From: Acanthamoeba lenticulata
Lineage: Eukaryota; Discosea; Longamoebia; Acanthamoebidae
Length of the DNA stretch: 31,437 nucleotides
NCBI GenBank assembly: GCA_002179805.1
Contig: NAVB01000418.1
Span: forward strand, 1 to 31,437
Reading direction: 5' to 3'
The notes below the pieces were generated by a model that had not been told where the DNA came from, did no database searches, and saw nothing but the letters and a program-made list of their open reading frames with translations. The translations under genes and the position numbers were made by a program. Below are positions 9,788 to 20,500 of this stretch, one piece after another (within the stretch, counting starts at the first letter, position 1; each line of letters opens with the position of its first letter).

Positions 9788-9873
9788 CGCCCCAACAACA
9801 CGAAAACAAAGTCGAAGTGTCCCCGACGGAAAAGAGGAGAAGCAAAGAAAAGAACAGAAAAAAACATCTCAAG
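9788..9873. promoter_or_regulatory. Very short divergent promoter, Kir channel and FtsJ methyltransferase
   Basis: 86 bp between the start codons of two divergent genes. The plus-strand half is purine-rich, with a run of A and G before the FtsJ ATG. No TATA box is visible. Two promoters plus leaders in this space suggests very short 5' leaders or overlapping transcripts. Confidence 0.5.
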
Positions 9874-11263
9874 ATGAGGACGAGCATTGGGCGGGCAAGC
9901 ATGACCGGCACTGTACTGAGGTCCAACCTGACGGCATCATGGCACGCGGTTGTTGCGGCTCCACGGTCGCAGGCGGGACGGAGTTGGCCTGCCCCTCACC
10001 AGCTCCGCAGATTCACGGCAAAGGAGGGAAGTGGTACTGGCAAAGGGACGAAGGGCGTGCCCAAGGCCACTTTGCCACGGCATCGTGCGCACAAAGTAAG
10101 TGGTGATAGCGCCTCGTACGCAGCCCCCTCTTTCCTCATCTGCGCCAGCTGCGCACCTGCTAACGTCAGCTCGCGCTGTCCATTCGTCGTTCCGCCAGGT
10201 CGACGCAGTGGCTTCGGCGGCAACTGAGTGACCCCTATGTGAGGTAAGACGCACTGCATTCAATGTCAGCGCTACTGGGCTGGACGCGTGCTCACCTTCT
10301 CCCTTCCCAAGACAAGCCAAGCAGGAGAACCTGGCGTCGCGAGCAGCGTTCAAGTTGCAGCAAATCGACGATAAACACCACATCCTCAGGCAAGTCACGT
10401 CTATGTGCCATTAGTAGTCCATCTCTTACCTCGACGCACATGGCACTACAGGAAAGGCGAATGCGTGCTCGACCTGGGGTGCTCGCCTGGCGGGTGGGCT
10501 CAGGTACAAGAAACCCTTGTTGGACCACAGGTGACCTGCTATCTCATCGCTTCTCGACTTCTGCAGGTGGCAGCAAAGCGTGTTGCAGGCAAGGGAAGCG
10601 CAGGTCGATCGGGCCTGGTCGTTGGCGTGGACCTCAAGCGTACGTCTGGCCCGCTGCTGTGCACGTCAGCCTGTATGTCTGCGTATGTCATCCATCTCAC
10701 TCGTTTATGCACTTCAGCCGTCGACGTGGCTGTCGATGGCGCGACGTTCCTGCAACTCGATCTCTATAGTCCGGATGCGCTCTCGGCCATCATGAACGCC
10801 ATTCAACAGGGCGGTCATGACCAAGTCAACGCCGTCATCTCGGACATGGCCCCGCCCGCCTCAGGCATTGCCATGGCCGATCATCTGCGCTTGCTGGTGC
10901 GCAATTGGAGGAGCTACGGTAACACTTTTGTGCCTGCTCACGGTTGATGATGCATGCAGGAGCTGGGCGAGCGCGCGCTGCTCATCGCGCAGGCGGTGTT
11001 GGCGCCCGGCGGGTCCTTCCTCGTCAAGGTCTCGCGCCGAGGCGAAGAAAAGGAGTTCAAAGACCAGCTCGTGCCCCTCTTCCAGGTGCTGCTCTGATCC
11101 CTCTTCCTCATAATTTGCGCTACAAAGAAGTTGCTGATCGTGGCTGGCGGTCATCCAACTCGAGCAGGACGTGGTGATCGTCAAGCCCGACGCCTCACGC
11201 TCAGACTCCTCCGAGATCTACTTTTTGGGCAAGGGCTTCGGCCAAAATAAACAAAACAAATAA
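9874..11263 (+). CDS. FtsJ/RrmJ-type rRNA 2'-O-methyltransferase, probably mitochondrial (MRM2-like)
   Basis: Transfers methyl from S-adenosylmethionine to a ribose 2'-OH, in this family on large-subunit rRNA. Eight exons: 9874-10095, 10209-10243, 10312-10389, 10452-10503, 10567-10639, 10718-10896, 10960-11085, 11168-11263; 861 nt, 286 residues plus stop. The first 50 residues are Arg/Ser/Ala-rich with no acidic residues, a typical mitochondrial presequence. The FtsJ core follows: WLRRQLSDPYVR, SRAAFKL, SAM-binding loop VLDLGCSPGGWAQ, SDMAPPASG, LAPGGSFLVKV and SSEIYFLGKGF. The catalytic tetrad K-D-K-E is intact at K100, D196, K236 and E271. Intron 3 (10390-10451) starts with GC rather than GT. 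The stop codon overlaps an AATAAA hexamer. Confidence 0.93.
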
Positions 11264-11264
11264 A
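11246..11264 (+). terminator. Polyadenylation signals overlapping the FtsJ stop codon
   Basis: AATAAA occurs at 11246-11251, inside the last codons of the FtsJ gene, and again at 11259-11264, sharing bases with the TAA stop at 11261-11263. A long A-rich tract follows. Only 104 bp lie before the stop of the convergent Aurora gene. Confidence 0.5.
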
Positions 11265-11367
11265 ATATGAAAACATAAACTTAAAAAAAAAACAAAACAA
11301 AACAAATAAGTAACTAATCGCTATTTTATTGCAGACGAGAGAAACTAACGTCGTGAGGGAGACCAGG

Positions 11368-12743
<1,376 letters not shown>

Positions 12744-12961
12744 GTTCGTTCTTTTATCTGGTAAAGAGGGCACAAGGCGCTGGTGTTGCGTTGCTGCTTG
12801 TTTTGGCGCCAAGCCAGCTCAACGGAGAGCCGAGAATGTGAAGAATGGAAACAAGTTACAAAAGTTTGGCAAATTGTTTCCGGCATGAGAAATGTTAAGT
12901 TAATTGCACCAACAGGCCCCCGCCACGTTGCTGCCGCAAGATTGAACCCATTTGTGAACAA
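12744..12961. promoter_or_regulatory. Divergent promoter, Aurora kinase and 451-residue gene
   Basis: 218 bp between two divergent start codons. No convincing TATA box. The stretch must carry control of a presumably cell-cycle-regulated kinase and of the intronless gene. Confidence 0.45.
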
Positions 12962-14317
12962 ATGGAAGCTTCTGCGCGCTGGTCCTCTTCATCGTCGTCT
13001 TCCGGCTCGCTTCGGCGAGAAGCAGAGACTTCTACCCTGGCGAAGCGCGTCATTTACTTCGTGGGGCACAAGGACCAGACGAACGGTGCTCTCATTACGC
13101 AGGTGTGCCGGGACTACGAGACCGTCTCGCAGTTGCACCGGGGCGAGTCAGCCACACGGACGCTGCTCAACCTCTACAACCTGCACGCTGTGCGCGGTCT
13201 GCTGAGCGCCGATGGCCGACTCGTGTTCGAGTCCTCCATGTCGGGTCCGCACCACTACTTCGGGTGGGTGGACCCCACGAAGCACCACACCATCGAAATG
13301 ACCCAGGACGGGCCGGTTTACATGCACATGAACAAGGATGAAGCCCAGATGCGGATGAAAGAGCAGGAGAACAACAAAAAGGTGCCGGCCGACGATTTCG
13401 TGCTGCGCGTCACCGACTATGAGTGGATGCACGGCGCAACCGTCAGCGCGGAGACGCGCCGTTCCTACGCCGTGAAGGACGAGATCGCGGTGCACCTCGT
13501 GGACACCGACTCGGGCGTGGCCGACAGCCTCTTTGACGATCCTGGAATCCTCGTGCTCGAAGAGGACCAGCTCCAATTCCCACTCATCAGCGACGCCTAC
13601 AACTACGACCTGTCGGCCTACCACGCACAGGTGGTGCCGAACGACAAGCCGTTCGCCTTCGACCAGGAGCTGGTCGGCAAGTACAAGCACGCACAACACA
13701 AGCTGCGGGTGGTGACGTACAACTACGCCAACCGATATCGTGAGGACTACCTCATGCACGGCAGCGGTGTCTTCATCGAGCGACACGAGTTCATCCAGGC
13801 CATCACGCCCATGAACCGCCAGTGCGGCGGGTTCGTCATGCTCGGGCGCGAGGTGAATGCAGCGAAAGATGGCGAGGGATCGGACAAAGGGCCGACGCTG
13901 GAGCTGGTCGCCGTCACCATCCCCTATGGCTACACGCTGCTGGTGGACGTGGGGTCCATCCACGGGGACAGCACGCTGACGGGCTTGTACATGATGGCCA
14001 TGACGGGCAACCATCACGCCATGCGGACCGCCGACACCGTCTTCTTGAAGAACCGCGCAACGCACAAGAACGTAGTCGTGACAACTGTCCCGCAGATGGA
14101 TCCCGTCGCGGGCTTGGCTGGCGACCGCTTCCTCCTGACGTCCGACGAGAAGTCTCTGTCTGCCCTGGCAGAGGAGGACCAAGAGCTCAAGTCGAGAATC
14201 ACCGACAGCGTCGGTAAGATCACTGCGCTTTGGTGGCGGCCCGTCATCAGCACCGGCACGGCATCGGTCGGGTGGGACAAGACGTTGGGCTTCTCTCTCC
14301 CCAAGAGTGAAGCGTAA
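12962..14317 (+). CDS. Intronless 451-residue protein of unknown function
   Basis: One uninterrupted frame from ATG 12962 to TAA, in a window where genes of this size have many introns. I do not recognise the family. Visible features: a Ser-rich N-terminus of about 25 residues, then a soluble mixed alpha/beta protein with many His, Asp and Tyr residues. Segments that look structured and possibly conserved are YFVGHKDQTNGALITQVCRD, YHAQVVPNDKPFAF, MHGSGVFIERHEFIQAITP, IPYGYTLLVDVGSIHGDS and GLYMMAMTGNHHAMRTADTV. His-x-Asp and His-His patterns with short strands could suit a cupin-like or other metal-binding barrel, but this is speculation. No signal peptide or membrane segment is seen. Being intronless could reflect horizontal transfer or retroposition. 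Confidence 0.85.
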   Translation: MEASARWSSSSSSSGSLRREAETSTLAKRVIYFVGHKDQTNGALITQVCRDYETVSQLHRGESATRTLLNLYNLHAVRGLLSADGRLVFESSMSGPHHYFGWVDPTKHHTIEMTQDGPVYMHMNKDEAQMRMKEQENNKKVPADDFVLRVTDYEWMHGATVSAETRRSYAVKDEIAVHLVDTDSGVADSLFDDPGILVLEEDQLQFPLISDAYNYDLSAYHAQVVPNDKPFAFDQELVGKYKHAQHKLRVVTYNYANRYREDYLMHGSGVFIERHEFIQAITPMNRQCGGFVMLGREVNAAKDGEGSDKGPTLELVAVTIPYGYTLLVDVGSIHGDSTLTGLYMMAMTGNHHAMRTADTVFLKNRATHKNVVVTTVPQMDPVAGLAGDRFLLTSDEKSLSALAEEDQELKSRITDSVGKITALWWRPVISTGTASVGWDKTLGFSLPKSEA

Positions 14318-14573
14318 ATAACGGTGGCCTGTCCCGGACTGCTGGGTTTTTCTGCGTGAAAATACAGACATAAATTAAAAACCACAAAAACAGCACACTA
14401 AGCTGACCAGCTCGACCGCGCCGCAAGCTGCAGCTGCGCACCTTGGCCTTGACAAGCGACAAGTAGACTGCACCGAGACTGGTTCTGCCGCACAAGGCAG
14501 CAGTCGAAACGGGTTCATTTGCATTTTGCTACTTCACTAGATCAATTTGTGAAGATTGGCATAAGGACCGAAA

Positions 14574-17500
14574 ATGGATACTCTTCCCTTGCACCTGCCC
14601 TCAATGGAGGGAGTCAAGATGACTTTGAAGAAACACCAGCATCACGTCGTCAAAGCGCTCCAACATGCGTGCGTTCCCTCCCAGCCCAGCCAGCACTGTT
14701 GACTGGTGGTGCTGAGACCACGCACTGTGGCACAGGGAGTCTGAGCTGGAGAGCATGGTGTCGAATGCCGAGCTTCCCTTCACGTCGCTCATAAAGTCCT
14801 CCGTTCTTCCCTCGCAGGCGTCCAACATGAAGAAAATCTCACCCGGTACTCCTCTCCCCTGTGCTTTGTGAACGTTGCGTTCGAAGCTGATCACCCCACT
14901 CAGCAACAGCTGATGTTCCTCATGTAGAGGGTCCTTGCACCTCTGAGTTTTATATTTATTTATTGTGCTCCGTTTTTAATAATTGGACTTTGCTATTGCT
15001 TATTCGTTACCTATGATATGGTCACCACCGGCGCAGTCGTTCACCTTCATCTCAGGCCACTCCCTTTTCTGCCCTTCTGCTTGTTGACCGCTGACCTCCT
15101 GCGCGCACTCGTGCAGATCAGGTCCGGCGACGCAACTTTGCGAGCAAGCTGCAGGAGGCTCGCCAGCGGCAGGCGGCGAAAAAGGGCGCCGCACCGGCCG
15201 CGGCAACGACCGCCGCTCCGACCAAGGCACAGCCGGCGGCGGCCGCAACCAAGGCGGTGGTCGATCGTGAGCCTGATGATGTGGTGGACGACACCTCGGA
15301 TGAAGACGGGGACTTGCCCGAGGTGCAGGTGATGGCGCTGGACTTCACCGCCGACCTCTTTGGCGCCGATAAACTGGACAAGGACGAGGTAGGCCTTTTA
15401 AGCTTGACTTGTTGGGTCATCAACCGCATGAATAACGGCGTGCAGGTCGAGTGGGTGTACAAGGAAGCGGCCGCGGCCCTCATGCTCCCCGTGGCCGAGG
15501 ATCACTTGGGCCGGCTTAGTGTACTTCTATCAGTCCTCTCATTGAGCTCCATCGATGTCGACGCACCGGGCTTAACATGTTTAACGCTTCACTTGGTTCT
15601 CTGCTCTGCAATGGAACTGCACGTTCAGGACGAGATGCGCGACGACATATTGATCAGCGATGGCCTGATCCTGCGTGAGGCTTTCTGCAAGGACGCCGCC
15701 GGACATCGCAGGCTGGCTCAGGCCTCGGTTCAAAGCAATGAAGTACGACCCGCTCTTGCCGTTTCGCATCTTTTGCGCGGCGCCAGGCACCTTCGCTCAC
15801 TCGATCGTATCGAATCAGAATTTGCTCCAGCGATTGGGCGATATCCTGACCAGCCTCGACTCCAAGCCCCACTTCACGCTAGCCGATTTCCCGGTTCGCA
15901 ATCGTGACGAAGCTCACGGCTAGAATGTTCCGAAAGATCTCATGGATCATGTGTTGTGGGATTTATTTGGTGCAGGATGCCGACGGGTTTGAAACGTGGA
16001 AGAAGAAGCAGAGGACCAAGATCAAGAGCATGATCTCTGCGCTCTCTCAGCTGCCCGACTACGCTGGACGACTTCACATTCGCGTGCAGTCTGCTCGCGA
16101 CCTGCCCGGCACAGGTATGTATAAATACCTGACATGCCTTCCCATTTTGCCATGAATTGATCATTTAGCTGTTTTACAGAGGGCAAGGTCAATGCGGTGT
16201 GCAAGCTGCAGGTATCAAAGAAGGACAAGTGCAAGACTTCTGAAGTCCGCAGCCTCAACCCGACATGGGACGAGGAGTTTCGGGTGTACGTGCCGCAGCC
16301 TGATGCTCAGCATGGATTGGCGCTGACCGCGAGGTGCGTGGAACAGGGACTTGGCGCAGCCGTTTGAAGCCGTCGAGGCGGCCGTGTGGGTACACGCCTC
16401 CCTTCTTTTCCGCACCCACGCGGCCAACTCACGCTCCCACTTTGCACTGGGCCAACCCACGCATGCGCGCAGAGCAAGGCCAAGCTGGGGCTGGACCAAT
16501 CCTGTACGTGCGCGCGGCAGCAGCACAAGCGCGTGCGATATGCTCACTGCCACGACCACCACCACAACATGGAATGAACAGTCGGCGTGGCGTTTGTGCC
16601 CTACGAGGACCTCGAGCTGCAGATGCCCCGCGAGGACTGGTTCCCCCTCCATGCGCCCGAAGGTTTGCCAGCTGCTATGCCCCCCCCCCCAATGTGCCTC
16701 ACCGGTGCAGCGAACACGCCTTTGCTCAGCGAGTGACGTTGCTTCGCATGTTTGCAACAGACAAGAAACTGCGATCACGGAAGCAGTCGGGCGGAGAGGT
16801 CAACCTCGCCCTCCACCTCATCTACAACAAGAAGCCCCTTATGGCCCACCACACCACCTACACCCCTGAGGCACGCATGCTATTTTATTCGTATTATTTT
16901 AGCTCGCCTTTTTTTCCTTATAATTTATTTTCAATTCGCTGTTACAGCCCCAATGGGAGAAGTGGGAGAAGAAGCGAGCGCGCAACCGAAGCGAGTTGCC
17001 CCTCCACTACGAAGGCTACTCCGCTCTCCTCAGGTGGGCAGCAACCGACCTTTTCTATTATGCAGTCCCCGTCCGTGTTCTCATTCATCCTCGTCATCGT
17101 TGATACGACAGAGCGTTGGTCCAGCGCGAGAACCCGTCGCTCGTGTCGACCCTCTCGCTCACGCGCTTCCCCTTGAGCGAACCGGCCGCGTGGCTCCTGG
17201 AGGAGTTTGCCGAGCGCCACCTCGTCCCGCCCCTCTACGCCAAACTCGCGTACAAGCCACATCCCCGGCTTTCCCTCTCTGTCTGAGCCTTTGGGGAGAG
17301 GAGAGGCCTCACAAGTGCTTCGTGTGCGTCTCCAACAAGGTATCTGAACCTCATTATCAAGGTGTTTGAGGTGCGGAAAGAGTACCTCGTGCATGTGACC
17401 GCAACTGTGCGTTCGCTCGTCGAGCTCCACAAGTCCGATGACGAATGGTTTGCCACCACCACACCCGAGGTACGCACACAGCTCGTTGCCATCGCCGTCC

Positions 17501-20500
17501 TCTTTGACTTGCGCTTTCTGCGCGCCAACCGTTTGACGTGGTGCGCAGAAGGACTTGTTCTACACGACTATGCGCGACCTGCGTGAGGAAGTGCGCCAAG
17601 TGCTGTTGCAGTACCACCGCAAGCTCAACAACTACGTGTTGTGGGCCGAGGAGCAGACCAAGCAGTCTGCGCAGGGCCACGTCTCTCCCGCCCAACTTCA
17701 AAGTACTTTTCTCCATAAGGAATCACTTTTAGAATCAATCCCAAAACTGAAACTGACTGCTTAATGATATGCACAGAGCTCCAGGAGAGCTCTGCCGTCG
17801 AAGCGCTGACGGACCTGCTGGGCGTGCTGCGGGACCTCTTGTGCCTCATTCCGCCCATTCCAGACAAGTACCTGGCCAAACGCTCCGACGAGGACGATGA
17901 CCCTGCTGGGTCCGAGGTGCGCCTTTGTGGCGGCCACACGACGTGATGTGCAATTAATTGCTGCTTTTCGTGCGGGCTGGATTACTTATCCCGCGTTGGC
18001 GCGGCCCAGCAGGTCGTCTCCCCGCGCAAGCGAAGCGTCAAGGCCGGCAAGGCCGCTGCCCCAGCCAAGAGCCTCAAGCAAGAGATCGCAGAGTGGATCG
18101 AGGTCGACACCCAGCCCACCCACGCGGCCTCCAACTTTGGTTGGCTTTTTATATATATATATATATATATTCTTGTTCACTGATCCTCTCTTGGTCGCCA
18201 TGGGTGGGCGATTGGGTGGATGGGGAGCAGGAGGGCATCAACGCCCGGTTCGGCAAGTTCCAAGCGCGACTGCTGCGGGTGGCCGAGATCAAAGGTGCGT
18301 GTTCCCATCACGGCTCGCTTCCTCAAGGGAGAGTTCTTAAAGACCCGCGTGCACGCAACAGCGAAGCGAAAAGCCAAGAAGAAGGGCGCTGGTGGAAGCG
18401 AGGAAGAAGAAGAGGAGGAGAAGGACACCAAGGAGGGTGCCATTGCCGACATCTGCGACCACATCGTGTCGAACCTCAACAAGGACGAGCACTACTACAA
18501 GCAACCGTTCCTCAAGTGCGTTTCAGATCCCTCCCATCGCAGTGTATCAAGCACTTGATTGACACTCCTTGTGACCTCTGGCGCGCGACGACTTCAGATT
18601 CGCCGGCGTGGACGTCGTAGAACGCGCGCTCTTCCTCTACTACCCCCACATCAAGGTCGCCGTCACAGAGGTTCGTCACTTTGTTTCAATACAAATTTAA
18701 TATTTCACAAAACAAAAACAAAAACAAAAAAACAAAAAAACAAAAAACAAAATAATGACGGTCGCTCGATTTATCTGGTTGGAGAACAGTGGCTACAAGG
18801 CGGGACGGAGGATCCACCACTGACCGACCGCACGTTCGACGTCTACTTTGCCCTCCGAAAGCTGCACCAGCTCATGGCCCAGTACGACCGGTACGCCGGG
18901 CGGCCCCTCATCTCCTTTTCAGCTGTGCCACCAACGCACCTTTGGGGGAGTGCAACAGGCGCGAGAAGCAGCTGCAGTTGCTCGACATCGACAAGCTCTT
19001 CCTCCCGTTTGTCGACAAGTATCTAAACCAGTGTCGCCAGAAGCTCAAGGAGTGGTCCCAGACGGTACTGGCCCCCATGCACATGCGCGTGTGTTCATCT
19101 CTCAACGTTGCTCGCGCGCACAGGCGTTCCGGAACGACGACTGGCAGCCGATCGACAGCGAGGAGGAGGACGACGAGCTGCGCATCCTGCACTCGTCGAG
19201 CGTGGTCGCCATGTTCTCGGCCATGCGGCAGGCCGTCCAGTTCCTCCTCCTGCTCAACCTCAACCTCACCGCGTCGCTCCTCCACTTCACCAAGGTCTCG
19301 CCCCGTTTGGGCCTTTTTCCCCAACGCGGTCGCTGACCAGCGCCTGTTCTCGTGTGCCCGCGTGTTTGTGTGTGTGTGTGTGTGGCAGACTGTGGGCGAG
19401 GTGGTGGACTACTACCTGGCCAAGCTGGAGAAGAGCGTGGCGAGCTCGGTCGTCGCCCCCGTCCCGCCGTCTGCCGCCGGGTCGACCGATAGCGACGTCG
19501 AGACGCCACGATCAGCCGACAACAAGCGCAAGACCACCACCGTCGAGAACGTCCGGCGCAGCTTCAAGCCCGTGCGTTTCTTCACTTGAAGCCTCCCCGG
19601 CGAGGCCTCGCGCCTGCGCTGGGCAAAGAAGCTGAGCTGATATTATCGCTCGTGTTGTGCAGCCCAACAAGCTGGGCCAAAAGGTCGCGGCAGCGATGCG
19701 GGCACCGGGCAAGTCGTCAACATCGGGATTCGACGCCGAGGACGTGGGCAAGCTGCCCACCACGGTCAACCAGGAGCTGTGCATCAAGATCAACAACGTC
19801 GAGACCATCGTCAAGCAGCTGGCCGGCCTCATGAAGGATCTCCAGGCCAAGGTGCTGGTTCTGCATCTGCACCTGCTGCGAGATCAGTTGGCTGACGTCG
19901 TCGGCGCGAATGAATGCATGGGAACAGATGGCCAAGGAGGAGCGGGCGGAGCTGACGCGGCTGTTCAGCGGCATCTTCTCGGCCGTGGAGCTGCGGTACA
20001 ACCAGATCATCGCCATCATCACGTCCCACATGAACGACTCCATCAAGCAGGTGGTCTACTACCTGCTCGAGGGCGGCGCCAGTGAGGAGAAGCGCATCCG
20101 CGAGCTCGAGCGCCAAGAGCGCCGCGAAACGCGCAAGCTTAGCGGCCCTTCTGCCCAGCAGCAGCAGGCCGGAGGCGCGGGGCCCTCTGAGCAGCTGCTC
20201 AACCTCGCCGCCGAGCGCGTCGAGTACTTTTTCCAGTACCTCAACAGCGAGGCACGGTTCTCCGCCCACTCGAGCAGCTCCTTCCCTCTTGGATCTCACG
20301 AGAATACGACGTGATGCAGGTGGGCGTGCTGTCGGACCACTTGTACTTTGACGCCTTCTCGATCCTGCTCGCCCAGGTGTGGAAGGTCATCGTGAAGGAT
20401 TTTGAGGAGCTGCTCCTGCCGATAAGCCCCGAGGTCGACCGCTATGGCCCGGCCAACCGGCCCCGAATCGCCAAGATGCTCGAGTTCATCGTCACGCAGC

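Noticed and set aside
12744..12812. N-terminal extension of the Aurora kinase
   Set aside because: It would have to begin at a TTG codon; the first ATG is at 12743.
13148..14371. 407-residue open frame antisense to the intronless gene
   Set aside because: His/Val/Arg-rich shadow translation; the forward frame has a proper ATG, balanced composition and structured segments.
14601..14906. Minus-strand open frame that looked like an isolated exon or pseudogene
   Set aside because: The plus strand of the same stretch supplies the first two exons of the C2-MUN-GRAM gene with correct phase, so the minus frame is a shadow.
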